Source of the DNA: Pseudomonas baltica | Lineage (GTDB): Bacteria > Pseudomonadota > Gammaproteobacteria > Pseudomonadales > Pseudomonadaceae | DNA: 64,000 bases | Direction of reading: 5' to 3' | Assembly (NCBI RefSeq): GCF_031880315.1 | Contig: NZ_CP134771.1 | Location: 3,096,001 to 3,160,000 of the forward strand | Part shown: piece after piece, positions 27,112 through 37,104 of the stretch | Position numbering within the stretch: the stretch's first letter is position 1 | How the letters are laid out: each line of letters starts with the position of its first letter | The notes under the pieces: model-generated | The model's database searches: none | What the model saw: only the letters and a program-made list of their open reading frames with translations | What the model was told of the DNA's origin: nothing | Position numbers and translations under genes: made by a program

Positions 27112-28251
27112 ATGCCCACTGTCTTCCCCGAAGATTCCGTCGGATTAGTCACACCTCAGCTGGCTCACTTCAGCGAGCCCCTGGCCTTGGCCTGCGGCCG
27201 TTCGCTGCCCGCCTACGACCTCATCTACGAAACCTATGGCACGCTCAACGCCGCTGCCAGCAACGCCGTGCTCATCTGCCACGCGCTGTCGGGCCATCAT
27301 CACGCGGCCGGTTTTCATTCCAGCGAAGACCGCAAACCGGGCTGGTGGGACAGCTGCATCGGGCCGGGCAAGCCGATCGACACCACCAAGTTCTTCGTGG
27401 TCAGCCTCAACAACCTGGGCGGCTGCAACGGTTCAACAGGCCCCAGCAGCCTCAACACGGAAACCGGCAAGCCCTTCGGCGCCGATTTTCCGGTGCTCAC
27501 CGTCGAAGACTGGGTCCACAGCCAGGCGCGCCTGGCCGACTTGCTGGGCGTGCGCCAATGGGCCGCCGTGGTGGGTGGCAGCCTGGGCGGCATGCAGGCG
27601 CTGCAATGGACCATCAGCTACCCGGATCGTGTTCGCCACTGCCTGGCTATCGCCTCCGCGCCCAAGCTCTCGGCGCAGAACATCGCGTTCAACGAGGTCG
27701 CCCGTCAGGCGATCCTCACCGACCCCGAGTTCCACGGCGGGTCGTTCCAGGAGCTGGGCGTGATTCCCAAGCGCGGCTTGATGCTGGCGCGCATGGTCGG
27801 GCATATCACCTACCTGTCGGATGATTCCATGGGCGAGAAATTCGGCCGCGGGCTCAAGAGCGAAAAACTCAACTACGACTTTCACAGCGTCGAGTTCCAG
27901 GTCGAAAGCTACCTGCGTTATCAGGGTGAAGAGTTTTCCGGGCGTTTCGACGCCAATACTTACCTGCTGATGACCAAAGCGCTGGATTACTTCGACCCAG
28001 CAGCGGCCCACAACGACAACCTCGCCAAGACCTTCGCCAATGTCACCGCGGATTTCTGCGTGATGTCCTTCACCACCGACTGGCGCTTCTCGCCGGCACG
28101 CTCGCGGGAACTGGTGGATGCGCTGATGGCGGCGAAAAAGAACGTCTGCTACCTGGAGATCGACGCACCGCAAGGCCACGACGCCTTCCTGATCCCGATC
28201 CCGCGCTATCTGCAAGCCTTCTCCAGCTACATGAACCGAATCGAACTCTGA
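27112..28251 (+). CDS. metXS: Homoserine O-acyltransferase (MetX; succinyl donor likely in Pseudomonas)
   Basis: The product is 379 residues, an alpha/beta-hydrolase-fold acyltransferase that activates homoserine in methionine synthesis. The nucleophile elbow is [12 protein letters not shown]; other marks are [11 protein letters not shown] and [12 protein letters not shown], with the C-terminal Asp/His pair in the [12 protein letters not shown] and GHDAFLI regions. Experimental work on MetX families showed that Pseudomonas-type enzymes use succinyl-CoA, hence metXS; the donor is inferred here. It is followed after seven bases by metW, the usual partner. Confidence 0.95.
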   Translation: MPTVFPEDSVGLVTPQLAHFSEPLALACGRSLPAYDLIYETYGTLNAAASNAVLICHALSGHHHAAGFHSSEDRKPGWWDSCIGPGKPIDTTKFFVVSLNNLGGCNGSTGPSSLNTETGKPFGADFPVLTVEDWVHSQARLADLLGVRQWAAVVGGSLGGMQALQWTISYPDRVRHCLAIASAPKLSAQNIAFNEVARQAILTDPEFHGGSFQELGVIPKRGLMLARMVGHITYLSDDSMGEKFGRGLKSEKLNYDFHSVEFQVESYLRYQGEEFSGRFDANTYLLMTKALDYFDPAAAHNDNLAKTFANVTADFCVMSFTTDWRFSPARSRELVDALMAAKKNVCYLEIDAPQGHDAFLIPIPRYLQAFSSYMNRIEL

Positions 28252-28258
28252 GGCTGCC

Positions 28259-28879
28259 ATGCGAGCTGATCTAGAAATCATCCAGGACTGGATCCCTGCC
28301 GGCAGCCGCGTGCTCGACCTGGGCTGCGGCAACGGCGAACTGCTGGCCTGGCTGCGCGACCACAAGCAGGTCAGCGGCTACGGCCTGGAGATCGATGCCG
28401 ACAACATCACCGAATGCGTACGCAAAGGCATCAACGTCATCGAACAGGACCTGGACAAGGGCCTCGGCAATTTCGCCAGCAACAGCTTCGACGTGGTGGT
28501 CATGACCCAGGCGCTGCAGGCGGTGGAGTATCCGGACCGGATTCTCGACGAAATGCTGCGTGTCGGCCGCCAGTGCATCATCACCTTCCCCAATTTCGGC
28601 CACTGGCGCTGCCGCTGGTATCTGGCAAGCAAGGGCAGGATGCCAGTGTCGGAATTCTTGCCGTACACCTGGTACAACACGCCGAACATTCACTTCTGCA
28701 CCTTCAAGGATTTCGAGGCGCTGTGCCAGGAGCGCACAGCGCAGGTCCTCGACCGCCTGGCCGTCGATCAGCAGCATCGCCACGGGTGGGCCAGCAAGCT
28801 ATGGCCTAATCTGTTGGGGGAGATCGGTATCTATCGGGTCCAGAGTCCTGGCCTGCAGGCACATCAGGTCGCCGTATAG
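28259..28879 (+). CDS. metW: Methionine biosynthesis protein MetW
   Basis: The product is 206 residues with a class I methyltransferase-like fold: [15 protein letters not shown] (SAM loop, about residue 18), [15 protein letters not shown] and the MetW-typical [21 protein letters not shown]. MetW is almost always next to metX and supports its activity; no methyl acceptor is known. In P. aeruginosa a DUF4426 gene lies between metW and rdgB. Here only 55 bases with a REP half-site separate them. Confidence 0.95.
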   Translation: MRADLEIIQDWIPAGSRVLDLGCGNGELLAWLRDHKQVSGYGLEIDADNITECVRKGINVIEQDLDKGLGNFASNSFDVVVMTQALQAVEYPDRILDEMLRVGRQCIITFPNFGHWRCRWYLASKGRMPVSEFLPYTWYNTPNIHFCTFKDFEALCQERTAQVLDRLAVDQQHRHGWASKLWPNLLGEIGIYRVQSPGLQAHQVAV

Positions 28880-28902
28880 CGCTGCGTTCGTTTGCAATAT
28901 TT

Positions 28903-28924
28903 CGGGGGCAAGCTCCCTCGCTAC
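28903..28924. repeat. REP half-site just upstream of rdgB
   Basis: GGGGGCAAGCTCCCTCGCTACA closely resembles the ends of the element inside chpA (CAAGCCCCCTCGCTACAG). The bases right after it supply the AAGG that stands before the rdgB ATG, so the repeat borders the ribosome-binding site. Confidence 0.6.
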
Positions 28925-28934
28925 AAGGCATCTC

Positions 28935-29534
28935 ATGAATTTCAAGCAACTCGTACTGGCCAGCCACAACGCCGGCAAGCTCAAAGAACTCCAGGCCATG
29001 CTGGGCGATGCGGTGCAACTGCGCTCGATCGGCGAGTTCAGCCAGGTCGAACCTGACGAAACCGGACTGTCGTTCGTCGAAAACGCCATCCTCAAGGCCC
29101 GCAACGCCGCGCGTATTTCCGGGCTGCCGGCACTGGCCGACGACTCCGGACTGGCGGTGGACTACCTCGGTGGCGCGCCGGGCATCTATTCCGCGCGTTA
29201 CGCCGACGGCAAAGGCGACGCGGCCAATAACGCCAAGTTGCTGGACGCCCTCAAGGCTGTGCCCGAGGCCGAACGCGGCGCGCAGTTCGTCTGCGTGCTG
29301 GCGCTGGTTCGCCATGCCGACGACCCGCTGCCGATCCTCTGCGAAGGCTTGTGGCACGGCCGCATCCTGCACGCGGCCAGCGGCGACCACGGCTTTGGCT
29401 ATGACCCGTTGTTCTGGGTACCCGAGCGCGATTGCTCGAGCGCCGAGCTGAGCCCCAGCGAGAAAAACCTGCTGAGCCACCGTGCTCGGGCCATGGCCAT
29501 CCTGCGTCAGCGCTTGAGCCTGGAACACGAATGA
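28935..29534 (+). CDS. rdgB: dITP/XTP pyrophosphatase (RdgB/HAM1 family)
   Basis: The product is 199 residues. It hydrolyses non-canonical purine triphosphates (ITP, dITP, XTP) to monophosphates and so cleans the nucleotide pool. Marks: [18 protein letters not shown] at the start (substrate loop), [37 protein letters not shown] (catalytic Asp pair), and [12 protein letters not shown] near the end. The start at 28935 gives the family N-terminus; the frame is open far upstream inside metW. The stop overlaps hemW by four bases (ATGA). Confidence 0.96.
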   Translation: MNFKQLVLASHNAGKLKELQAMLGDAVQLRSIGEFSQVEPDETGLSFVENAILKARNAARISGLPALADDSGLAVDYLGGAPGIYSARYADGKGDAANNAKLLDALKAVPEAERGAQFVCVLALVRHADDPLPILCEGLWHGRILHAASGDHGFGYDPLFWVPERDCSSAELSPSEKNLLSHRARAMAILRQRLSLEHE

Positions 29535-30739
29535 CCGGCCACAGCCAGACCCTGCACCCAAGCGCCGGTGGATTTTCCTCGCTGGCACCGCGTCCGGGGC
29601 TGGCACAGTTGCCGCCGTTGTCGCTGTACATCCACATCCCTTGGTGCGTACGCAAATGCCCGTATTGCGATTTCAACTCGCACACGGCCAGCGCGGTGTT
29701 GCCCGAGGAAGAATACGTGGATGCGTTGCTGGCCGATCTCGATCAGGACCTGCCGGCCGTCTACGGGCGGCCGCTGACATCGATCTTCTTCGGCGGCGGC
29801 ACCCCCAGCCTGTTCAGCGCCAGAGCATTGGGGCGCCTGTTGGCCGGGGTCGAGCAGCGTATCCCCTTCGCGCCAGACATCGAGATCACCCTGGAGGCCA
29901 ACCCGGGCACCTTCGAGCAGGACAAGTTCGTCGCTTATCGGGGGCTGGGCATCAATCGCCTGTCGATCGGCATCCAGAGCTTTCAGGAAGCCAAGCTGCA
30001 GGCGCTGGGCCGCATCCACAACGGTGACGAAGCGATCCGCGCCGCTGACATGGCGCGCAAGGCCGGCTTCGACAATTTCAACCTCGACCTCATGCACGGG
30101 TTGCCCGATCAGTCCCTCGACGACGCCTTGGGCGACCTGCGCCAAGCCATCGCCATGGCGCCGACTCATCTGTCCTGGTACCAGTTGACCCTGGAGCCGA
30201 ACACGGTGTTCTGGAATCAGCCGCCGTTACTGCCCGAAGACGACACCTTATGGGACATCCAGGAGGCCGGCCAGGCGCTGTTGGCCAGCCGTGGCTTCGC
30301 CCAGTACGAAGTCTCCGCCTACGCGCAGCCAGGGCGCCCAGCGCGGCACAACCTCAATTACTGGAGCTTCGGCGATTTCATCGGAATCGGTGCCGGCGCC
30401 CATGGCAAGCTCAGCCACCCCGACGGCCGCATCCTGCGCACCTGGAAAACCCGGCTGCCCAAGGACTATCTGAATCCGGCCAAGCCGTTTCAGGCGGGCA
30501 ACAAGGCGCTGAGCGACGACGAGTTGCCGTTCGAATTCCTGATGAACGCCTTGCGCCTGACCGATGGCGTGGAGGCCGAGCTTTATCATCAGCGCACCGG
30601 CCTGGCGTTGCACAGCCTGGCCGATGCGCGCCGCGAGACCGAACAAAAAGGCCTTTTGCAGGTCGAACCGTCGCGCCTGGCTGCGACCCCGCGGGGACAG
30701 CTGTTCCTCAACGATCTGCTGCAGTATTTCTTGACCTAA
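29531..30739 (+). CDS. hemW: HemW-type radical SAM haem chaperone
   Basis: The product is 402 residues. The radical-SAM cluster motif is [15 protein letters not shown] (about residues 39-53), followed by [12 protein letters not shown] and [11 protein letters not shown]. The C-terminal HemN-like part includes [13 protein letters not shown]. The CxxxCxxCDF form with no extra CPAD-type features fits HemW, a haem carrier or chaperone, rather than oxygen-independent coproporphyrinogen oxidase. It is coupled to rdgB through an ATGA overlap and followed by a DUF3392 gene nine bases on. Confidence 0.94.
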   Translation: MTGHSQTLHPSAGGFSSLAPRPGLAQLPPLSLYIHIPWCVRKCPYCDFNSHTASAVLPEEEYVDALLADLDQDLPAVYGRPLTSIFFGGGTPSLFSARALGRLLAGVEQRIPFAPDIEITLEANPGTFEQDKFVAYRGLGINRLSIGIQSFQEAKLQALGRIHNGDEAIRAADMARKAGFDNFNLDLMHGLPDQSLDDALGDLRQAIAMAPTHLSWYQLTLEPNTVFWNQPPLLPEDDTLWDIQEAGQALLASRGFAQYEVSAYAQPGRPARHNLNYWSFGDFIGIGAGAHGKLSHPDGRILRTWKTRLPKDYLNPAKPFQAGNKALSDDELPFEFLMNALRLTDGVEAELYHQRTGLALHSLADARRETEQKGLLQVEPSRLAATPRGQLFLNDLLQYFLT

Positions 30740-30748
30740 GGATTACCC

Positions 30749-31072
30749 ATGGATTTTGTTCTCGACCTGCTGGCGTCCATGTCTCGCTGGAGCCGCAGCC
30801 ACATCTCGGAAATCGCCTTGGCGCTGGTGGGATGCCTGCTGGTGCTGTTCGGTGCCGATTTCAAAGGCTGGATCGAAGGCCGCCTGGGCGCACTGGCCGG
30901 TGCGCTACGGGTGCCCGTAATGGCGCTGGTGTGTGCAGTGGGCAGCGGCGCGGCGCTGATCTACGTGACGCCCTGGGTGATCCGCGGGCTGAGCCAGTTC
31001 AACAACTACAGCCTGGCGCCGGTGCTGTTGGTGGTGCTGGTGTTGATCGGTGTGGTTGCCGATAGACGCTGA
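30749..31072 (+). CDS. DUF3392 family small membrane protein
   Basis: The product is 107 residues with three hydrophobic helices (ISEIALALVGCLLVLFGA, VPVMALVCAVGSGAALIYV, LAPVLLVVLVLIGVVA). It belongs to DUF3392, found after hemW in many Pseudomonas. The function is unknown. AAGGA lies just before the ATG, and it is the last gene of rdgB-hemW. Confidence 0.88.
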   Translation: MDFVLDLLASMSRWSRSHISEIALALVGCLLVLFGADFKGWIEGRLGALAGALRVPVMALVCAVGSGAALIYVTPWVIRGLSQFNNYSLAPVLLVVLVLIGVVADRR

Positions 31073-31083
31073 AGACCTAAGCA

Positions 31084-31128
31084 CCCCACACAACCCATGT
31101 GGGGGCAAGGCTTGCCCGCAAAAGGGCC
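31084..31128. repeat. REP element between convergent genes
   Basis: CCCCACACAACCCATGTGGGG forms a hairpin joined to GCAAGGCTTGCCCGC, the REP core. It lies between the DUF3392 gene and the convergent trmB. Confidence 0.65.
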
Positions 31129-31146
31129 AGCAAGCCTTGAACGATT

Positions 31147-31872
31147 TCAGTCAACCTTCTCGAACTTCAAATCCCACACGCCATGCCCCAAGCGCTCGCC
31201 GCGGCGTTCGAACTTGGTCACCGGACGCTCGGCCGGGCGTGGCACGCACTTGCCGTCTTCGGCCAGATTGCGATAACCAGGCGCCACGCTCATCACTTCC
31301 AGCATGTACTCGGCGTAGGGTTCCCAGTCGGTGGCCATGTGCAGTACGCCACCTGGCTTGAGCTTGCTGCGCACCAGTTCGGCGAATGACGCCTGAACGA
31401 TGCGGCGCTTGTGATGGCGGCTCTTGTGCCATGGGTCCGGGAAGAACAGCATCAAGCGATCGAGACTGTTGTCGGCAATGCAGCGGTTGAGCACTTCGAT
31501 GGCATCGCAGTCATACACGCGCAGGTTGGTCAGGCCTTGGGTCAGCACGCCATTGAGCAGCGCACCGACGCCCGGGCGGTGCACTTCCACACCGATAAAG
31601 TCCTGTTCCGGTGCGGCCGCCGCCATCTCCAGCAGCGAGTGGCCCATGCCGAAGCCGATTTCGAGGGAGCGTGGGGCCGAACGACCGAACACCTGGTCAT
31701 AGTCCACAGGCGCATCGGCCAAGGGCAGAACGAACAGCGGTGTGCCCTGGTCCAGGCCCTTTTGCTGGCCTTCAGTCATGCGCCCGGCGCGCATCACGAA
31801 ACTTTTGATACGGCGGTGCTTGGACTCGTCTGCATCTTCCACGGTGTTCGGCGTTTCGTTTGATTCAGTCAT
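31147..31872 (-). CDS. trmB: tRNA (guanine46-N7)-methyltransferase
   Basis: The product is 241 residues. It makes m7G46 in tRNA using SAM. Motifs: [15 protein letters not shown] (SAM site), [35 protein letters not shown] (the TrmB signature) and [14 protein letters not shown]. The ATG at 31872 is used; the open frame begins one codon earlier with TTG. The stop of thiG lies nine bases upstream of this start, so both probably share a transcript with thiS. Confidence 0.96.
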   Translation of the reverse strand: MTESNETPNTVEDADESKHRRIKSFVMRAGRMTEGQQKGLDQGTPLFVLPLADAPVDYDQVFGRSAPRSLEIGFGMGHSLLEMAAAAPEQDFIGVEVHRPGVGALLNGVLTQGLTNLRVYDCDAIEVLNRCIADNSLDRLMLFFPDPWHKSRHHKRRIVQASFAELVRSKLKPGGVLHMATDWEPYAEYMLEVMSVAPGYRNLAEDGKCVPRPAERPVTKFERRGERLGHGVWDLKFEKVD

Positions 31873-31881
31873 CAACGGCTC

Positions 31882-32676
31882 TTACTTGATCAGACCATCC
31901 AGCGGCGAGGATGCGCTGGCATAGAGTTTTTTTGGCATACGGCCGGCCAGATAGGCCATGCGCCCGGCGATGATCGCGTGCTTCATGGCTTCACCCATCA
32001 GGATCGGATCTTGCGCATGGGCGATCGCCGAGTTCATCAGCACGGCTTCACAACCCAGCTCCATGGCGATGGTGGCATCGGACGCAGTGCCGACACCAGC
32101 GTCGACCAGTACCGGAACTTTGGCCTCTTCGAGGATGATCTGCAGGTTGTACGGATTGCAGATCCCCAGGCCGGTACCGATCAGGCCTGCCAGTGGCATC
32201 ACGGCGATGCAGCCGATTTCTGCCAGTTGGCGCGCGATGATCGGGTCGTCGCTGGTGTACACCATGACGTCGAAACCATCTTTGACCAGCACTTCGGCGG
32301 CCTTGAGGGTTTCGATCACGTTGGGGAACAGGGTTTTCTGGTCGGCCAGCACTTCGAGCTTGACCAGCTTGTGGCCATCGAGCAGCTCACGGGCCAGGCG
32401 ACAGGTGCGCACGGCCTCGATCGCGTCATAGCAACCCGCGGTGTTGGGCAGAATGGTGTAGCGATCGGGCGGGAGGATATCCAGCAGGTTCGGCTCACCC
32501 GGATTTTGCCCGATGTTGGTCCGGCGCACGGCGACGGTGACGATTTCGGCGCCCGAGGCCTCGATGGCCAGGCGGGTCTGCTCCATGTCGCGGTATTTGC
32601 CGGTACCGACCAGCAGGCGCGACCCGTAGGTGCGGCCGGCCAGGGTGAAAGGCTTGTCAGTGCGAGCGTTGCTCAT
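31882..32676 (-). CDS. thiG: Thiazole synthase
   Basis: The product is 264 residues, a TIM-barrel enzyme. It forms the thiazole phosphate ring of thiamine from 1-deoxy-xylulose 5-phosphate, dehydroglycine and ThiS thiocarboxylate. Marks: [21 protein letters not shown], the active lysine in [34 protein letters not shown] and [19 protein letters not shown] precedes the ATG. It follows thiS, its sulfur donor, by 52 bases. I see no TPP riboswitch upstream of thiS. Confidence 0.97.
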   Translation of the reverse strand: MSNARTDKPFTLAGRTYGSRLLVGTGKYRDMEQTRLAIEASGAEIVTVAVRRTNIGQNPGEPNLLDILPPDRYTILPNTAGCYDAIEAVRTCRLARELLDGHKLVKLEVLADQKTLFPNVIETLKAAEVLVKDGFDVMVYTSDDPIIARQLAEIGCIAVMPLAGLIGTGLGICNPYNLQIILEEAKVPVLVDAGVGTASDATIAMELGCEAVLMNSAIAHAQDPILMGEAMKHAIIAGRMAYLAGRMPKKLYASASSPLDGLIK

Positions 32677-32728
32677 CGGTCATCCTCTTGCGGTTGAGGT
32701 GTAAGGGTGTAGCGAGCGAAGGGACAGC

Positions 32729-32929
32729 CTAGCCGCCACCGATGGCGTGCACTACTTCGACCTGATCGCCTTCACTGAGGGAAGTCGCGGCATGCTGGCT
32801 GCGCGGCACGATGTCCAGGTTGAGCTCGACGGCCACGCGGCGTCCGGTCAAGTCCAGACGCACAAGCAGCGCGGCGACGGTCTCGCCATCGGGCAATTCG
32901 TAGGGTTCACCGTTCAGCTGGATACGCAT
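32729..32929 (-). CDS. thiS: Sulfur carrier protein ThiS
   Basis: The product is 66 residues, a ubiquitin-like fold that ends in the required Gly-Gly (HAIGGG). The C-terminal glycine is activated as a thiocarboxylate to feed ThiG. The start MRIQLNGEPYELPDGETVA fits the family; an upstream in-frame start would add 16 residues. The order thiS-thiG-trmB is the standard one in Pseudomonas. Confidence 0.95.
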   Translation of the reverse strand: MRIQLNGEPYELPDGETVAALLVRLDLTGRRVAVELNLDIVPRSQHAATSLSEGDQVEVVHAIGGG

Positions 32930-33064
32930 GCGACAGGCAGCCATTATTTTCAAGGGGGGGCATTCTAGCCCGATCACTGGCGATGACCAAGATGCAGGGG
33001 CACCATTCGTCTTGGGCCCCTTCGCCGCTGGAGGCGCAGGCCTGTCCTACAGGCAATACGCATC

Positions 33065-33097
33065 CCCCTGTGGGAGCGAGCTCTGCTCGCGAAGGGG
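33065..33097. repeat. Single REP element
   Basis: The REP core GTGGGAGCGAGCTCTGCTCGCGAAGGGG has a perfect hairpin (GCGAGC-TCT-GCTCGC, 33076-33090). It lies between thiS and the DUF423 gene. Confidence 0.75.
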
Positions 33098-33129
33098 CGA
33101 TCATTGCCACCAAAGGGATCCAGCCCCGC

Positions 33130-33501
33130 TCAGCCCAAACGCCACGCCGCCAGGCCCAGACACACCCAGCCTGCAAGAAACGCCAGCCCGCCGAATGGGG
33201 TGATGATGCCCAGCTTGCCGATACCGGTCAGGGTCAACGCATAGAGGCTACCCGAGAACAGCACGATACCGACGCAGAACAACACCCCCGCCCAGTTCAT
33301 CAGGCGCCCGGGCACCAGGGTGCAGAGGATGGCGACCGCCAGCAAAGCCAGGGCGTGGATCAACTGATAAGTGACGCCAGTGTGGAACACCGCCAGGTAA
33401 TCGGTGCTCAAGCGATCCTTGAGCCCGTGGGCGGCAAAGGCGCCGAGGCCCACACCGGTAAAGCCGAAAAAGGCCGCCAACAGCAAAAAACTGCGAAGCA
33501 T
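33130..33501 (-). CDS. DUF423 family membrane protein
   Basis: The product is 123 residues with four hydrophobic helices. It starts FLLLAAFFGFTGVGLGAFAAHGLK, the typical DUF423 start, and has YQLIHALALLAV and GSLYALTLTG later. The function is unknown (YgdD-like). ATG 33501 has GGAG seven bases upstream; the open frame is 23 codons longer. It diverges from mtgA across 77 bases. Confidence 0.9.
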   Translation of the reverse strand: MLRSFLLLAAFFGFTGVGLGAFAAHGLKDRLSTDYLAVFHTGVTYQLIHALALLAVAILCTLVPGRLMNWAGVLFCVGIVLFSGSLYALTLTGIGKLGIITPFGGLAFLAGWVCLGLAAWRLG

Positions 33502-33578
33502 CTGGAAACTCCGTGGACAGGTGTTCAGGCACAGGGTCTGTATAATGGCCCGCTCACCCGCTTTGGCCAAGCCTATCC

Positions 33579-34301
33579 ATGCTGCGTACCTTTCTGCATC
33601 GCCTCAAAAAAGCCCTGCTCTGGTTCGCGGTCGGCAGCGCCCTGCTGGTCTTGGCGTTCCGCTGGATCCCGCCGCCCGGCACCATGTTGATGGTCGAGCG
33701 CAAGATCGAATCCTTGACCGATGGCCAGCCCATCGATCTGCAACGCAGCTGGCAGCCTTGGGCAAAGATCTCCGATGACCTCAAGGTTGCCGTCATCGCC
33801 GGCGAAGACCAGCGCTTCGCCGAGCACTGGGGCTTCGATCTCCCGGCCATTCAAGCGGCTTTCCTGCACAACGAGCAGGGCGGCTCGATCCGCGGCGCCA
33901 GTACCATCAGCCAGCAAGTGGCCAAGAACGTGTTCCTGTGGTCCGGACGCAGCTATGTGCGCAAGGGCCTGGAAGCCTGGTTCACGGTATTGATCGAGAT
34001 GCTGTGGCCCAAACAGCGGATCCTCGAGGTGTACCTCAACAGCGCGGAATGGGACGACGGCGTATTCGGCGCTCAGGCCGCAGCGCAGCATCACTTTGGT
34101 GTGAATGCGGCCAACTTGTCGCGCCAGCAGGCCAGCTATCTGGCCGCCGTATTGCCCAACCCGCGCAACTGGAGTGCCAGCCGCCCCAGCGCCTATGTGC
34201 AGCGTCGAGCCGGCTGGATCCGCCAGCAGATGGGGCAATTGGGTGGCGATGATTACCTGCTGCGGCTGAACGACTCGCGCAAGGCGCCTTGGGCGCAGTA
34301 G
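33579..34301 (+). CDS. mtgA: Monofunctional peptidoglycan glycosyltransferase
   Basis: The product is 240 residues, GT51 family. One N-terminal membrane anchor (ALLWFAVGSALLVLAFRWI) is followed by the glycosyltransferase domain. The catalytic Glu is in IAGEDQRFAEHWGFD (about residue 84), with GGSIRGASTISQQVAKNVFLW and KQRILEVYLNSAEW as further motifs. It polymerises lipid II into glycan strands at the outer face of the inner membrane. It stands alone and converges on rpoH, sharing the terminator at 34398-34428. Confidence 0.96.
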   Translation: MLRTFLHRLKKALLWFAVGSALLVLAFRWIPPPGTMLMVERKIESLTDGQPIDLQRSWQPWAKISDDLKVAVIAGEDQRFAEHWGFDLPAIQAAFLHNEQGGSIRGASTISQQVAKNVFLWSGRSYVRKGLEAWFTVLIEMLWPKQRILEVYLNSAEWDDGVFGAQAAAQHHFGVNAANLSRQQASYLAAVLPNPRNWSASRPSAYVQRRAGWIRQQMGQLGGDDYLLRLNDSRKAPWAQ

Positions 34302-34397
34302 CCAGCTTTTGCGATGGGAGAGGTTTTTGCTGCGGGCCTGTGCGTTCTGCACAAGCCCGCAGCAAAGCCACACGCCACTTCTCATCTGCCCGACCAT

Positions 34398-34428
34398 AAA
34401 AAAGCCCTGAGCAATGTCAGGGCTTTTT
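34398..34428. terminator. Bidirectional intrinsic terminator (rpoH / mtgA)
   Basis: AAAAAGCCCTGA (34399-34410) pairs perfectly with TCAGGGCTTTTT (34417-34428) around a six-base loop. The A-run and T-run on the two sides let it work on both strands, ending rpoH on the minus strand and mtgA on the plus strand. Confidence 0.9.
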
Positions 34429-34446
34429 ACGGTTCAAGCTCAACGC

Positions 34447-35301
<855 letters not shown>

Positions 35302-35347
35302 ACACAAACCTCCGACTCACGTGACTCGTGCAGTTCAGCACTGCGTA

Positions 35348-35374
35348 TAAGACAGGGAACCGAGAACCAAGTTC
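35348..35374 (-). promoter_or_regulatory. Candidate AlgU (sigma-22/sigma-E) promoter of rpoH
   Basis: On the minus strand GAACTT (35374-35369), a 16-base spacer and TCTTA (35352-35348) match the envelope-stress sigma consensus GAACTT-N16/17-TCtgA closely. It lies about 50 bases before the rpoH start. rpoH of P. aeruginosa is known to be transcribed partly by AlgU. A TTGACA hexamer at 35405-35400 (minus strand) may belong to a separate housekeeping promoter with a weak -10. Confidence 0.6.
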
Positions 35375-35410
35375 CCACATGCTGAAGGGACGTACGTACT
35401 GTCAAAATAA

Positions 35411-36436
35411 TTAGCGAGGCGCGAGTTCTCGCAAATGACGCGCCACCGCAATCCATGCACCGATATACCCTAACAGCACCGCTCCTAGCAATAGGGAAAG
35501 GCCGTCCGAGGGGGGTACCCCACCTAGGGCAAAATCACTTCCATAGAGGCCGGAGAGCCCGATTACCGCGCCGTTCAGCCAGTCAAGGCCAAATGCCAGT
35601 ATGCCCCATGAAAGAATTCCTGCGCCCAGCCCATACAAAGCGCCCATGTACAGGAAAGGCCTGCGCACATAGCTGTCGGTGCCGCCTACCAGTTTGATCA
35701 CTTCGATCTCGACGCGGCGGTTTTCGATGTGCAGACGAATAGTGTTACCAATCACTAACAGCAAAGCCGCTACCAGCAAAACCGTCAAGCCGAAGACGAA
35801 ACGGTCCCCGAGCTTGAGGATCGCCGCCAACCGCTCGACCCACACCAGGTCCAACTGCGCCTGCTGGACGCTGGGCAGTTCCGACAGCGTCTGGCGCAAA
35901 GACTCCAGCGCGGCCTTGTCGACCTCGAGCGGCGTCACCACGACGACCCCAGGCAAGGGGTTCTGCGGCAGCTCCTTGATCGCCTCGCCCAGCCCGGATT
36001 GCTGCTGGAACTCATCAAGGGCGCGCTTCTTGTCGATGTACTCGGCATCCGCCACTCCGCCCAGGGCCTTGGCCTTCGCCACCAGCGCCTGACCATCGCT
36101 GTCGCTGGCATTGAGGTCCATATACAGGGATATCTGCGCCGCACGCTGCCAGGAGCCACCCAGTCGCTCGACGTTCTTGAGCAGCAACGACAGCCCCATG
36201 GGCAGGCTCAACGCCACTGCCATCACCAGACAGGTGAAAAAACTGCCAATGGGCTGCTTGGCCAAACGTCGCAGGCTGTCCAGCAGGCTGGCACGGTGAT
36301 TTTCGATCCAGGCGTGAAACAGCTGGCTGAACGCCGGGCCGTCATCGTCGTTGTGCGGCTTTTTCTTCTGTGGTTCCTGATCGACAGGCTTGGGTGCCAC
36401 ACGATCCGAGACTTTAGGGCTACGTGTCGCACTCAT
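35411..36436 (-). CDS. ftsX: Cell division protein FtsX
   Basis: The product is 341 residues. A cytoplasmic N-terminus rich in Lys/Asp is followed by TM1 (FFTCLVMAVALSLPMGLSLLL, about residue 70), a periplasmic domain, then three more helices (FVFGLTVLLVAALLLVIGNT and the two near the C-terminus). The EVIKLVGGTDSYVRRPFLYMG coupling segment is typical. With FtsE it forms the ABC-like complex that activates amidases at the septum. It overlaps ftsE by four bases (ATGA), and ftsY-ftsE-ftsX is one coupled unit. Confidence 0.96.
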   Translation of the reverse strand: MSATRSPKVSDRVAPKPVDQEPQKKKPHNDDDGPAFSQLFHAWIENHRASLLDSLRRLAKQPIGSFFTCLVMAVALSLPMGLSLLLKNVERLGGSWQRAAQISLYMDLNASDSDGQALVAKAKALGGVADAEYIDKKRALDEFQQQSGLGEAIKELPQNPLPGVVVVTPLEVDKAALESLRQTLSELPSVQQAQLDLVWVERLAAILKLGDRFVFGLTVLLVAALLLVIGNTIRLHIENRRVEIEVIKLVGGTDSYVRRPFLYMGALYGLGAGILSWGILAFGLDWLNGAVIGLSGLYGSDFALGGVPPSDGLSLLLGAVLLGYIGAWIAVARHLRELAPR

Positions 36437-37104
36437 TGGCCGGCCTCCCCGTCACCGATCAAACGGCCGCGCTGCAAGGTCAGCATGCGATGGCGCATGC
36501 GCGCGATGAGGGCCAGGTCGTGACTGGCGATCAGCACACTGGTGCCCAAGCGGTTGATGTCTTCGAACACGCCCATGATCTCCGCGGCCAGCCGCGGGTC
36601 GAGGTTACCGGTGGGTTCATCCGCCAGCAGCAAGGCTGGGCGGTGGACGATAGCGCGGGCGATGCCGACGCGCTGCTGCTGCCCGGTGGACAGATCGCCA
36701 GGGTACAGCTCGGCCTTGTCGGCCAGGGCTACGCGCTCCAGCGCTGAATCGACCCGCTTGGCGATCTCGGGCTTGGACAGGCCGAGAATCTGCAGCGGCA
36801 AGGCAATGTTGTTGAACACGGTGCGATCGAACAGGAGCTGGTGATTCTGGAACACCACGCCGATCTGCCGGCGCAGGAATGGAATCTGCGCGTTGGTGAT
36901 CTGCCCCAGATCCTGCCCGGCCAGCAGCAATTTTCCACTGGTCGGCCGCTCCATGGCCAACAGGAGGCGCAGCAGCGTGCTCTTGCCGGCGCCGGAGTGG
37001 CCGGTCACAAACAGAAATTCGCCACGACGAACGCGAAAACTCAGCTCGTGCAGGCCGACATGGCCATTGGGATAGCGCTTGGCAACCTGTTCGAATCGAA
37101 TCAT
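36433..37104 (-). CDS. ftsE: Cell division ATP-binding protein FtsE
   Basis: The product is 223 residues, an ABC ATPase. It has Walker A GHSGAGKSTLLRLLL, Q-loop VFQNHQLLFDRTV, signature LSTGQQQRVGIARAI, Walker B ALLLADEPTGNLD and switch His in IASHDLALI. It pairs with FtsX to control septal peptidoglycan hydrolysis. It overlaps ftsY and ftsX by four bases each. Confidence 0.97.
   Translation of the reverse strand: MIRFEQVAKRYPNGHVGLHELSFRVRRGEFLFVTGHSGAGKSTLLRLLLAMERPTSGKLLLAGQDLGQITNAQIPFLRRQIGVVFQNHQLLFDRTVFNNIALPLQILGLSKPEIAKRVDSALERVALADKAELYPGDLSTGQQQRVGIARAIVHRPALLLADEPTGNLDPRLAAEIMGVFEDINRLGTSVLIASHDLALIARMRHRMLTLQRGRLIGDGEAGQ

Noticed and set aside
32930..33129. A TPP riboswitch upstream of thiS
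   Set aside because: No THI-box core sequence is visible on the minus strand; the region holds only a REP.
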